Part shown: piece by piece, positions 7,924 to 16,311 of the stretch
Layout: each line of letters starts with the position of its first letter
How positions within the stretch are numbered: position 1 is the stretch's first letter
From: Limnohabitans radicicola
Lineage (GTDB): Bacteria; Pseudomonadota; Gammaproteobacteria; Burkholderiales; Burkholderiaceae_C
Length of the DNA stretch: 64,000 nucleotides
Direction: 5' to 3'
NCBI RefSeq assembly: GCF_014837235.1
Contig: NZ_JACYFT010000002.1
Location: forward strand, 1-64,000
Made by a program: the position numbers and the translations under genes
The notes under the pieces: generated by a model
What the model saw: only the letters and a program-made list of their open reading frames with translations
Told to the model about the DNA's origin: nothing
Databases searched by the model: none

Positions 7924-8637
7924 TCAGCGCAGCCAGCCCAGCTGCACGGCTTTGGCCACGGCAGCGGTTTTGTTGGGCGTATTGAGTTTTTTGAGGCTGT
8001 TGGCGATGTGAAAGTCCACGGCACTTTTGCTCAGGGTCAGGATGTCGGCGATGTCCTGGGCCGATTTGCCATCGGCGGTCCACTGCAGGGTTTCCCGTTC
8101 GCGCGCTGTCAGCGTCGAGGCGCAGGCGCTTTGTGCTGCCACGAGGGCGCGGGAGAGGCTGATGTGCGCCACCTGGACCAGCCAGCGCATTTGCTGCTCT
8201 TTGGCCTGCAGTTCACGTGGCGTGACCAGTTCGTGGCTTCGGCACACGCACAGGAGGCTGCCGGAGCCGTTGGCTTCGATGCTCGACTGTCCCCACCCTG
8301 TACGGATGCCGTGGTCCTGTGCGTCTTGCCACAGCGCCGGGTTGTCGGCAAAGGTTTGTCGGGTCCAGAGCAGTGGCTGGGTACTGCGCCTGCCGTGCAG
8401 GACGGCCGGGTCGGTGTGCATGTAGCCCGAGCGGTGGTAGTGCGCCTGCCAGTCGGTGGGGTAGTTGTTGATCGTCGTCACGGTGGGTTGTGTGACCGGG
8501 TAGGGCGCCTGAAAGCCGTAGGCGACGTGTTCAAACCCCAGCTTGTAGGCGGCGCGCTCAATGTCCGCAAAGATGGCCTGTGGGCTGGTGACCGGTGTCA
8601 CCAGCAAATTGAGCAGGTCTTCGTGCCAGGAGTGCAT
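7924..8637 (-). CDS. luxR: LuxR-family AHL-responsive transcription regulator
   Basis: It has an N-terminal autoinducer-binding domain (about residues 10-165) with the LuxR signature NNYPTDWQAHY, then TDP and a Trp in QPLLW, which correspond to the ligand-pocket Trp, Tyr, Asp and Trp. The C-terminal GerE-type HTH spans about residues 175-237, with LTARERETLQWTADGKS and the recognition helix SKSAVDFHI. The start at 8637 places the first Trp where related proteins such as CepR have it. An upstream GTG at 8703 is possible, and neither has a strong ribosome site. It is first in the luxR-rsaM-luxI-recombinase row and presumably controls that operon and other genes in response to the cognate AHL. 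Confidence 0.88.
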   Translation of the reverse strand: MHSWHEDLLNLLVTPVTSPQAIFADIERAAYKLGFEHVAYGFQAPYPVTQPTVTTINNYPTDWQAHYHRSGYMHTDPAVLHGRRSTQPLLWTRQTFADNPALWQDAQDHGIRTGWGQSSIEANGSGSLLCVCRSHELVTPRELQAKEQQMRWLVQVAHISLSRALVAAQSACASTLTARERETLQWTADGKSAQDIADILTLSKSAVDFHIANSLKKLNTPNKTAAVAKAVQLGWLR

Positions 8638-8949
8638 GGAGGTTGAGCTGTCGAGACGTATTTCTGCCGATGGCACGGTGGCTTCAATAACGAAGTCCAA
8701 CACGATTTAACGAGGCATGCAATACCTCGCGGGTAGCCCCGGAGCCAAGCCGAAACCGTTTCTTGGGTCGGCGATTGAATCTGTTGTCGATCATAGCCAA
8801 CTGCAATCCGGTTCAGTAAACAAGGTTTCTATATTCAGTGCCATGTCCACCTTATGGGGTGGTGCGCAAAATCTTTACAGTTGTGTTGACCCGCAGCTGG
8901 GGCTGAGCCCTTGGGTCCCCGTATTCGCGAGGACGACAGACAGTGGACG
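8638..8949. other. Upstream region of luxR, no gene
   Basis: No coding sequence is supported here. It must hold the luxR promoter. It contains an imperfect palindrome at 8711-8729, and near 8899-8945 a run (cccgtattcgcgaggacgac) resembling a decayed intergenic REP-type repeat. No part of an adhesin gene is found here, so the 5' half of the truncated adhesin is not on the other side of the lux cluster. Confidence 0.5.
8711..8729. promoter_or_regulatory. Imperfect 19-bp palindrome upstream of luxR, possible operator
   Basis: The sequence CGAGGCATGCAATACCTCG has seven of nine arm positions paired around a central base. Its length and place, about 75-90 bp upstream of the chosen luxR start, would suit a LuxR-type operator. 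It lacks the CTG...CAG ends of the common lux box, so the call is tentative. Confidence 0.25.
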
Positions 8950-10974
8950 TCATTCTCGGCTGCTGTGGGGATTCTGCAGTGAGCTTGGAGACATCCACTT
9001 TTGCAGTGCCGCACGGACGGTGTCCAGGGTGACGGGTTTGGGTAAATGCATGTCAAAGCCTGCCTGTTCGCAGCGGAGTACGTCTTCGGGCATGGCATTG
9101 GCCGTGAGGGCGAGGATGCGGGTGCGAGCGGCCGCCGCCCCTGCTTCGCCGCTGCGGATGCGGCGCACGGCCTCGTAGCCGTCCATGACCGGCATCTGGC
9201 AGTCCATCAGGACGATGTCGTAGCTGCGTTTTTGGAGTGCGTGCAATGCCGCCAGGCCGTTTTCTGCCAGCGTATGGCGCAGCCCGAGCTTGTCGAGCAT
9301 GGCCAGGATCATTTTCTGGTTGAGGGGGTGGTCTTCCACCACCAGGACTTCGGGCCCCGGCAGGTGATGGCTTGGCCGGGCTGTGTCGCCCGATGGCTGG
9401 GATGCCCCTTGGGTGTCTTCAGGCAGGTTGGTGCCCGCGTGCAGCGGCAGCCGGAACCAGAAGCACGAGCCCTGGCCAAGGGTACTGTCGAGCCCTATTT
9501 CGCCGCCCATGGCCTCGACCAGGCGTTTGCTGATGGACAGCCCCAGGCCGGTGCCGCCGTGGTGGCGTGTGCTGGAGTCATCAACCTGGGAGAATGGTTT
9601 GAAGAGCCGGGCTTGCTGGGCTGCCGAGATGCCGATGCCCGAGTCCTGGATTTCACACTTCCAGTGCTGGCCATCGCTGCGGGCCTCAAGTTGTATCTGA
9701 CCGGCAGGGGTGAACTTGATGGCGTTGTTGAGCAGGTTGTTGATGATTTGCCGCAGCCGGTAGGGGTCTGCCTGGAGGGTCGTGGGCAAGCAGCAGGAAA
9801 GTTGAGTGACCACCCGCAGACCTTTGGCTTCTGCGGCGGCTGCATGCAGCTGGGTGCAGCTCTGAATGAGTTGATGCAGATTGACCTGTTCGCTGCGCAG
9901 TTCGAGCTTGCCGGCTTCGATTTTGGAGATGTCCAAAATTTCGTCGATGAGTCGGGTCAATGCGTCGGCGCTTTGCTGGATCATCTGCGCCATGTCCGCC
10001 TGGTCAGCTTGCAGCCCCGAGGCCTGCAAGAGGCTGAGCATGCCAATGATGCCGTTCATGGGGGTGCGGATTTCATGGCTCATGTTGGCCAGGAAAACGC
10101 TTTTGGCTTTGCTGGCCAGTTCGGCCTGCTGCTTGGCTTCGACCAGGTCGAATTCGACTGCTTTGCGTTGCTGGATGTTGGAGAAGCTGCCCACCATGCG
10201 CATTGGCTGGCCCTGGTTGTCGCGTTCGACCACTTCGCCCCGGTCGAGCACCCAGATCCAGTGCCCGTCGCGGTGGCGCATGCGGTGTTCGTGGTGGTAG
10301 GGGCGTCCGTGTTGCAGGCTGTCGTGCAGCAGCCGTTCAATCTGGCCTTTTTCGTCGGGGTGCAGCAGACGGGTGAAGTCTTGCAGGGTGCCCGTCATTT
10401 CCTGTGCGGTGTAGCCCAGCAGGTCGTACCAGCGGCTGTTGTGCCGCAGTTCTCCGGTGTCGATGCGCCAGTCCCACAGGCCTTCGCCGGTGGCTTGCAT
10501 GACGAGGCTGAGCTGACGTTCGCTGGCTTCCACGCGGGCCTGGGCGGTACGGATGTCGGTCACATCGTGGGCAATGACCAGGATGCAGTTGTCACCGTCC
10601 TTGTTCTTGAAGGGTTTTTTGATGGATTTGAAGTAGCGCACTTCGCCGGTGCGGTCGTCGGTGGACTCTTCCATGACGATTTGCGTGATGCCCGAGCGCA
10701 TGATGCCCAGCACGTTTTCGCGGAAAAATGCGTCCTGTTCAGGGGTGGCGCTGAAGTCGCCATCGGACTTGCCGATCATGGCGTCCGGGGTGGTGCCGTA
10801 GAGGTCGGCCACGGTGCGGTTGCACAGCAGAAAGTCGCCTTGGGCATCTTTGAGGACGACGACATCAGGACTTTCGTCCAGGGCGGTGCGCAAGAGTTCG
10901 TTTTCGCGTTCGAGCCGTGCGAGCTTTAGCACCAGTGACGGGAGGTTTGCCAGGGGGTCGTTGCTGTTGGGCAT
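8950..10974 (-). CDS. Cytoplasmic hybrid histidine kinase (PAS-PAS-HisKA-HATPase-REC)
   Basis: A 674-aa soluble two-component sensor. There is no membrane segment. A short coiled coil (about 10-28) is followed by PAS 1 (about 30-145) and PAS 2 (about 155-275, with a PAC-like IQQRKAVEFDL end). HisKA has the phospho-acceptor in ANMSHEIRTPMNG (about 295-305). The HATPase has NNLLNNAIKF, DSGIGI and GGTGLGL boxes. A C-terminal receiver (about 545-660) has its Asp in VLMDCQMPVMDG and its Lys in LPKP. The ligand is unknown; PAS domains suggest redox, light or small molecules. It ends 312 bp before the luxR start on the same strand. Phosphorelay through the free Hpt protein at 55333-55692 is possible but unproven. 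Confidence 0.88.
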   Translation of the reverse strand: MPNSNDPLANLPSLVLKLARLERENELLRTALDESPDVVVLKDAQGDFLLCNRTVADLYGTTPDAMIGKSDGDFSATPEQDAFFRENVLGIMRSGITQIVMEESTDDRTGEVRYFKSIKKPFKNKDGDNCILVIAHDVTDIRTAQARVEASERQLSLVMQATGEGLWDWRIDTGELRHNSRWYDLLGYTAQEMTGTLQDFTRLLHPDEKGQIERLLHDSLQHGRPYHHEHRMRHRDGHWIWVLDRGEVVERDNQGQPMRMVGSFSNIQQRKAVEFDLVEAKQQAELASKAKSVFLANMSHEIRTPMNGIIGMLSLLQASGLQADQADMAQMIQQSADALTRLIDEILDISKIEAGKLELRSEQVNLHQLIQSCTQLHAAAAEAKGLRVVTQLSCCLPTTLQADPYRLRQIINNLLNNAIKFTPAGQIQLEARSDGQHWKCEIQDSGIGISAAQQARLFKPFSQVDDSSTRHHGGTGLGLSISKRLVEAMGGEIGLDSTLGQGSCFWFRLPLHAGTNLPEDTQGASQPSGDTARPSHHLPGPEVLVVEDHPLNQKMILAMLDKLGLRHTLAENGLAALHALQKRSYDIVLMDCQMPVMDGYEAVRRIRSGEAGAAAARTRILALTANAMPEDVLRCEQAGFDMHLPKPVTLDTVRAALQKWMSPSSLQNPHSSRE

Positions 10975-11074
10975 GACAGGATTCCTAAGGACGGGTTCAT
11001 GGCCATCGCATGGATCTCGACCGGATGCTTGGTCATTCTGATTTGAATTGGTTCGTATGAATGGAGTCCAGTAT

Positions 11075-11701
11075 TTACGAGCCCGTTAGGTCAATGCTCA
11101 ATCCTAAAAAGAAACCGTCAAACCAGTCGGCCTTGACGGGTTTGGATTTGTAAATGACGTTGATGGGAAGTCCCCCCCGACTTTCTATTTCATCCGAATT
11201 CAGGGCGGAGAGTGCCAAAATCTTCATGCCTTTGAATTGGGGGTTTTGACGCAGTGTCCGCAGCAGTTCAAAGCCATCTATGCCGGGCATTTTCAAATCC
11301 GAAATCATGAGATGCGGCTTGATGTTTGAAATCTCCATCAATGCTTCCAAACCGGATGAAACTGCGGTGCAATCAATGGATGGACTTGTGTTGTCCATAT
11401 ACTGCTGAAGCATCTCACGAGTCAATGTGTCATCTTCAACCAATAAAACACGCAATCGTTTGTCTGGTGCTGTTTTTTGAGTGGTATTTTTGATATTGTG
11501 CTTAACTTGGTAGGCGCGTACAGACGACAAAGAGATGCGACGATGTCCCCCCTGTGTTTTCCATCCTGCCAATTCGCCCTGCTCAACCAGATGCTGAATG
11601 GAGCCAACAGAAAGGCCTAGTAATTTGGCAGCGTAAGTCGTTCCGCAATAATCATCAGCATGATCAGCTGATGGATTAGGTGGTGAGGTGAGTTTATTCA
11701 T
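11075..11701 (-). CDS. Response regulator with N-terminal excisionase/MerR-type HTH
   Basis: Residues about 15-65 form an HTH_17/excisionase-like motif (YAAKLLGLSVGSIQHLVEQG, then GGHRRI). A Lys/Thr-rich linker leads to a receiver domain (about 82-205) with the acid pair in LLVEDD, the phospho-acceptor Asp in MISDLKMPGIDG, Thr replaced by Ser in LALSALN, and Lys in KSKPVK. The order DNA-binding first, receiver second is the reverse of the usual arrangement. The gene is visibly more AT-rich than its neighbours. It lies between two hybrid kinases and is likely the regulator for at least one of them (inference). Confidence 0.8.
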   Translation of the reverse strand: MNKLTSPPNPSADHADDYCGTTYAAKLLGLSVGSIQHLVEQGELAGWKTQGGHRRISLSSVRAYQVKHNIKNTTQKTAPDKRLRVLLVEDDTLTREMLQQYMDNTSPSIDCTAVSSGLEALMEISNIKPHLMISDLKMPGIDGFELLRTLRQNPQFKGMKILALSALNSDEIESRGGLPINVIYKSKPVKADWFDGFFLGLSIDLTGS

Positions 11702-11783
11702 TTCTTGGTTGAGTTTTTCAAATTTATTGCATGAAAATGGAGTTTAACTTGACTGAAATTGAAAAAAATGAGCAACTCGTTTA

Positions 11784-12383
11784 TCACAAAATCAAACCAT
11801 TTCTTTTGGCGAAATGAAGTGCTTGAAGGCGATTTTTGACATTCAAAATCTTGAACATCCTGGCAAAATGAACTTTTACAGTGCTTTCGTTAATTCCTAA
11901 ATATTTTGCAATTTCACGATTGGTAAGGCCTTTATCCAAAAGGTGTATCAATTGACGATGCCGTTTTGAGATTCTAAGGTGGTCGGCTGAAACATCTTCT
12001 GTGCGCAAATTGTTGTTTTCTGGGTTTATTATATTTTCTAATTCGAGTATAACTTCTGCTGTGTTTGAAGTTTTGTCCAGAACTTGCAAAAATCCTTGGC
12101 TGATGTTTGAGGTCGGATTGCCAACTGAGTTAATATCTGTAACGGCGATGATTTTCGCGTTAGGTGCAGTTCTGGCGATGTAATCTAGGCTTAAGTTGCC
12201 TGAAAACCCAGTGGATTGCGGTTCGATGAATATGAAATCCGGTTCATGATGTTTTCTCATCAATGCATCCAGTTGATTGAATGTATTGGCTGTGAAAATT
12301 TTGGCCGCAGGGCATACCCTAAGTATGAGCATTGATACCATATCGCTTGCAATCGGATGATGGTATATTACTAAAACAATCAT
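11784..12383 (-). CDS. LuxR/NarL-type regulator with degenerate receiver
   Basis: The C-terminal HTH is clear (about residues 135-199: RHRQLIHLLDKGLTNREIAK, then GINESTVKVHF). The N-terminal 115 residues fold-match a receiver by pattern, but the acidic pocket is lost (YHHP where DD is expected) and the phospho-acceptor position carries Glu54 (FIFIEPQ). Conserved Thr (AVTD) and Lys (VLDK) positions remain. Such a protein would not be phosphorylated in the normal way and may be constitutively on or signal by interaction. The ATG at 12383 was taken because the receiver begins there; upstream in-frame sequence looks untranslated and the ribosome site is weak. The gene is AT-rich like its neighbour. 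Confidence 0.75.
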   Translation of the reverse strand: MIVLVIYHHPIASDMVSMLILRVCPAAKIFTANTFNQLDALMRKHHEPDFIFIEPQSTGFSGNLSLDYIARTAPNAKIIAVTDINSVGNPTSNISQGFLQVLDKTSNTAEVILELENIINPENNNLRTEDVSADHLRISKRHRQLIHLLDKGLTNREIAKYLGINESTVKVHFARMFKILNVKNRLQALHFAKRNGLIL

Positions 12384-12540
12384 TTTTAAATTTTCATGCT
12401 TGTGCCATGTTTTTTCCAAGAATTGCGATTTATGTGGGAAATTAAATCCTTTATTTCTGGCGCCTCCATTTCTGCAGCCCTGCGCCAAGGTCGAGGCCAG
12501 CATGGCTGTGGCCTCAGGCCGTCAGGGGCTGGGTTTGTGC

Positions 12541-14907
12541 TCAGTGAGGAACGGACTGAAGTAAGGATTGGATGTTTTCGGTGAGTGTGTGGCGTGAGAT
12601 GGGTTTGGGCCACACGGCATCCATGCCCGAGCTCAAGCAGCTGGTCACGTCTTCGTCGAGCGTGGCCGCTGTCAGTGCCACGACTTTCTGGCGTTGGCCT
12701 GAGGGTTCTTCGGCCCGTATCTTGCGTGAGACTTCAAAGCCATCCATCACGGGCATGTGGCAATCCAGGATCACCAGGTCGTATTTGTTTTTTCGCCAGT
12801 AATCGAGCGCGATGGCGCCATTGAGGGCGTAGTCGGCCTCAATCTCCATGTCTTTGAGAAAGGATTGCAGGATTTGCATGGATATGGGGTTGTCTTCAGC
12901 CAAAAGGACGCGCAACAGGTTGTTGTGGCCCGTTGTTGTCTGCGCTGGCGCATCTGCGAGGGTGATGGCTGAAGTGTGTTGCTGGGCTGCGGTCAGCGCT
13001 TCGTTCCATTGTTTGCGGGTGCTTGGCTCGAGGATGAAGAGTGCTTGGTCATCATGGTGGTGTTCGGGGTGGGTTCCCACTTCGATGACCATGTGTGGGT
13101 GTGCGGGCTGGTTGGGCCTGTTTCCGTCGTGCACGCAGACGGTTGCACTGCTCAGGCCTGCAGGCTCGGTGCAGTAGGGGATTCCCAGTTTTTGGAGGTG
13201 GTTCAAGACGCTGCTTCGGAGCAGGTCATTGACGATGTTGACATGCCATGTCTGCGGGTGTTTGGATGGCGCTGCTGCTGGCTGAACGATGGTGATGGGC
13301 AATTCGATTTCAAATTCTGTGCCCAGCCCTTCGGTGCTGCGCATGGTGATTTTCCCGCCCATCAGTTCGACCAGTTGCCTGACGATGACCAGACCGAGGC
13401 CTGTCCCTCCGTATTGACGGCTGTTGCCTGTGTCTGCTTGCTCAAAGGGCTGGAACAGCCGTTGTTGTGCCGGTTCTGAAATTCCGATACCGGTGTCGGT
13501 GATCTTGATGCTCAGACGTGCTGCGTCATCTTGAGTGGACAACTGTGCATGCAGGCGGACCCATCCTTGTTTGGTGAATTTGAAGGCATTTCCGAGCAAG
13601 TTGGTCAGAACTTGCGTCAACCTGAAGCCGTCGATCTTGACCTCCAGGCCTTCTGGGATGTCCAGTGTGCTGTAGAAGTCAATCTGGCCCAATTCGACGT
13701 GAGGGCAAAAAGTCTGACTGACTTCTTCGAGCAAGTGCAGTAATTCGATCGTTTGCGCGTCCAGCGGCATGGCGTGTGCGTCCAGTCGGGCGAAGTCGAG
13801 GACGTTGTTCAAAAGCCCCAACAGGTGTTGGCCGGAGTTTTGAATGATGCGGACAAAACGCGCTTGTTCTGGCGGCAGCTGCTTGTGTTCCAGCAGTTCG
13901 GAGGCGCCCAGCACCCCCATGAGGGGGGTGCGCAGTTCATGGCTCATGTTGGCGAGCAGCCGGGCGCGCACTTGTGCCGATTCTTTTTCGGATTGAAGCT
14001 TGGCGGCCGAGTTGACTTGGCGGGTCAAAACCCGCGACAGCCAGATCGCACCGGCTGTGAGGGTGATCAGTGTGATGATCAGCATCAGCATCAGCAATTG
14101 CCAGGCGGTCGACCAGCGTTTTGTCGTGGCCGCTTGCGACAAGCTGGTGTCGAGCGTCAAGTCCAGTTCGGGCAGCTCAATGCGCTCCACAAATTCGAGG
14201 TCTCGCAGCGCCACCGGTGTTGTCGCCGTGCTCAGTACAGGTTGTTGTTGGTGGTTCAGGGTCACGCTCAGGCCGTATGCCTGTGAGGTGTCTGTCAACC
14301 ATTGGCTGAGGGGCCGCATGGGCAATATGCCAACCACCGCGCCCTTGAATTCGCCTTGGGGACTCCAAACGGGCAGCACGCGTGCCAGGCCTGGGCCGTT
14401 TTTGCCCGGTGCAGACGAGGTGAAGATGTGTCCGAGGGGGAGTTGTCGTGCTTGCGTCAGCCATTCTTCTTGTCCCCATGCCGATGTGCCTGCGGGCAGG
14501 GACAGCATCGATTCGCCTGCGGGTCCCAGGATAAACAAATGGTCATAGGGCAGTTGTGTGCTGGCTGTGCGGCCTTTGAACAAGGCATCTTTCTCGGTCA
14601 TCGATGCGCCCAGCCGCTCAAAGGATTCGCAGGTGTGCAGCAACACGTCATCCAGGTGTTGTATCTGGCTTTGCATTTGCCACTGGAGCATGCGAGCGGC
14701 GGCTTGCCCTTCTTTCCAGGCACTTTTTTGCGCCGCATCTTTGAGGCTGAAGCAATAAAACAGTGAGAGCAGCGTCAGTGCCAAGACCAAAGCGGCCCAA
14801 CTGCCCCAGATGATTCTGCGGCGAGAACGGGCCCATGCCGGGTCTCCGCCTGTCGAAATCGAAGCAGTTTTGTTGTGAGGAATTGCTGAAAAATCTGATT
14901 GACTCAT
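12541..14907 (-). CDS. Membrane-bound hybrid histidine kinase (HisKA-HATPase-REC)
   Basis: A 788-aa sensor kinase. Transmembrane helix 1 is at about 33-52 (SWAALVLALTLLSLFYCFSL), a periplasmic Cache-like sensor spans about 55-265, and helix 2 is at about 268-288. A short linker precedes HisKA with ANMSHELRTPLMG (about 320), the HATPase with LTNLLGNAFKF, DTGIGI and GGTGLGL, a middle region of unclear fold (about 545-660), and a C-terminal receiver with Asp in VILDCHMPVMDG. It is encoded upstream of the AT-rich regulator pair on the same strand, which suggests a signalling unit. The signal is unknown. Confidence 0.87.
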   Translation of the reverse strand: MSQSDFSAIPHNKTASISTGGDPAWARSRRRIIWGSWAALVLALTLLSLFYCFSLKDAAQKSAWKEGQAAARMLQWQMQSQIQHLDDVLLHTCESFERLGASMTEKDALFKGRTASTQLPYDHLFILGPAGESMLSLPAGTSAWGQEEWLTQARQLPLGHIFTSSAPGKNGPGLARVLPVWSPQGEFKGAVVGILPMRPLSQWLTDTSQAYGLSVTLNHQQQPVLSTATTPVALRDLEFVERIELPELDLTLDTSLSQAATTKRWSTAWQLLMLMLIITLITLTAGAIWLSRVLTRQVNSAAKLQSEKESAQVRARLLANMSHELRTPLMGVLGASELLEHKQLPPEQARFVRIIQNSGQHLLGLLNNVLDFARLDAHAMPLDAQTIELLHLLEEVSQTFCPHVELGQIDFYSTLDIPEGLEVKIDGFRLTQVLTNLLGNAFKFTKQGWVRLHAQLSTQDDAARLSIKITDTGIGISEPAQQRLFQPFEQADTGNSRQYGGTGLGLVIVRQLVELMGGKITMRSTEGLGTEFEIELPITIVQPAAAPSKHPQTWHVNIVNDLLRSSVLNHLQKLGIPYCTEPAGLSSATVCVHDGNRPNQPAHPHMVIEVGTHPEHHHDDQALFILEPSTRKQWNEALTAAQQHTSAITLADAPAQTTTGHNNLLRVLLAEDNPISMQILQSFLKDMEIEADYALNGAIALDYWRKNKYDLVILDCHMPVMDGFEVSRKIRAEEPSGQRQKVVALTAATLDEDVTSCLSSGMDAVWPKPISRHTLTENIQSLLQSVPH

Positions 14908-15198
14908 GGATGTAGACTGAATTTATGCAAAATTGGAATTTATTGATTGAAAATTTAATCTATGTAAACTTTTTATGATTAATGGGAAAATCTTGCTTAG
15001 GAAATTTTTTCCGTTTAATTGATGATTTGCTGATCAATTGTTAGAACTGAGACGGTGGAGGCAAATTCATGACGAAATTTGCGTCACGCTAACTGCATGT
15101 TTTATCTATTTTTTTGGCAGAAACGTACAGTGGTTGAAGCACTCCCTGAAACCTGAGTCGGCTGGAAGTAGTCAATTCCAAGTGACCGAGTTCCGACG
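14908..15198. other. AT-rich intergenic region upstream of the membrane hybrid kinase
   Basis: The stretch from about 14925 to 15040 is strongly AT-rich and should hold the promoter of the kinase gene on the minus strand. No open frame with coding character is seen. Confidence 0.5.
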
Positions 15199-15405
15199 TG
15201 AAGAAATCCAGATTCAGTGAAAGCCAGATCGTTGCAATTCAGCAAGGAGTCGACGGGGCGCCAAGGTCGACGAGATGTGCAGGAGGCTCGGCGTGAGTGA
15301 GCCCACCTGTCAAAAATGTAAAAAGACAGGTCTTGGGCTGAGCAGTCCTGCACCTGCGCAATGACATCAACTACCAGACGAAAACGCCCGGGTCAAGTGC
15401 ATCTT
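15199..15405 (+). pseudogene. Decayed IS3-family transposase orfA fragment
   Basis: Reading from GTG at 15199 gives VKKSRFSESQIVAI, the classic start of IS3-family OrfA (KKSRFTESQIVAIL). After a frame change near 15255 the match continues as GAKVDEMCRRLGVSEPT, then KCKKTGLGLS, and after further shifts DENARVKCI. Aromatic residues typical of OrfA are replaced by Cys. At least two frame changes and an internal stop mean it is dead. No OrfB and no clear terminal inverted repeats were found, so only a relic is left. Confidence 0.7.
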
Positions 15406-15684
15406 TGTGTGTGTCGGCCTGATGCATATCGCGATAAAGCCTGTGCATTGCGTGGCTGGGACATTTGGAAATTTACTGTCGGTGGGGTATTGGATTTTTA
15501 ATAAGGATGTGAACCAGGTGGCCACCTCGACGGCCCTCGTTTGGAAATTGGTGTCGAAGCATCTGCACGCCATTCAAAGTAATGGCTCCCAGCGCATTAC
15601 AACCGCAAAGCTCTCGAATGACTCAAAGACCGGATTGAGCGAAAGCTGCAGTGGGGCGGTAGGGATGCCCGACAATCTACGCGG
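15406..15684. other. Intergenic remnant, no gene recognised
   Basis: Short frames on both strands overlap the end of the next gene and show no known motif. The segment lies between the IS3 relic and a mobile-element-like gene pair, so it is probably decayed mobile DNA. Confidence 0.4.
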
Positions 15685-16311
15685 TCAAATCGAAGGAACG
15701 CCAGCCCAATTCCGTATGGTTTTGCGGGTTGACATGTCAGCGAACTGGTCCACGGCTCGTTGTAGGGCAATGGGGTCAAAGCTTGTCAATTGGCGTCGCG
15801 CATGAATCAGGACTGTGTTGATGTTTGCGGTCAATTTGTCGAGCGTGTTCAACAGATCAACGAACAAAATTTCAGGGGTCAGTTGTTCCCTGCCGATCTC
15901 GATCTGTCCGTCAATGGGGTCGTGAGCAGTGATCTTAAGAGTCATCAGGCTGGCATAGTCTTCGATGACCCTGGCTTGCAGGGTGATTTTGTTGGGATTG
16001 AACACATGGTTCAGGTAAGCCTTGATGATTGCCTCGACGCGCTTTTCAGAAAATTCTGATCGTCGCAATCTCCCGCAGATGGTCTTGACAGCACGCTGCG
16101 CCGGTTCGGTCGCCAATTGTCCAACCACCCAGTCCGTCCTGCTTTTGAAGCGTTGCTCATACAGCTCGACCTCTGCCAAGGTGTAGCGGATACAACGCCC
16201 AATTTTGATGAAGCAGGGTCCTTTGCCGTGCTGTCGCCATCTGGCGAGTTCATCGCTGGGAATCCCCAATCGGTCAGCAAGTTCCTGGGTTGACAGCGGT
16301 CTACTGCTCAT
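15685..16311 (-). CDS. Excisionase-like HTH protein with unknown C-terminal domain
   Basis: Residues about 5-52 form an HTH_17/AlpA-type DNA-binding motif (LSTQELADRLGIPSDELARW, then IRYTLAEVELYEQ). The remaining 150 residues are not recognised; they are mixed helical and contain no catalytic motif that I can name. The ATG lies inside the last codons of the upstream gene (overlap of 11 bp), indicating translational coupling. Together with its neighbour it looks like a paralogous pair from a mobile element. A role in excision or in regulation of such an element is inference. Confidence 0.6.
   Translation of the reverse strand: MSSRPLSTQELADRLGIPSDELARWRQHGKGPCFIKIGRCIRYTLAEVELYEQRFKSRTDWVVGQLATEPAQRAVKTICGRLRRSEFSEKRVEAIIKAYLNHVFNPNKITLQARVIEDYASLMTLKITAHDPIDGQIEIGREQLTPEILFVDLLNTLDKLTANINTVLIHARRQLTSFDPIALQRAVDQFADMSTRKTIRNWAGVPSI

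Noticed and set aside
7477..8700. Canonical lux box near luxI or luxR
   Set aside because: No CTG-N10-CAG or similar 20-bp dyad with the usual ends was found; only the non-canonical palindrome at 8711-8729 was kept.
9046..10929. 627-codon plus-strand frame over the hybrid kinase
   Set aside because: Antisense shadow of a gene with clear PAS, kinase and receiver motifs.
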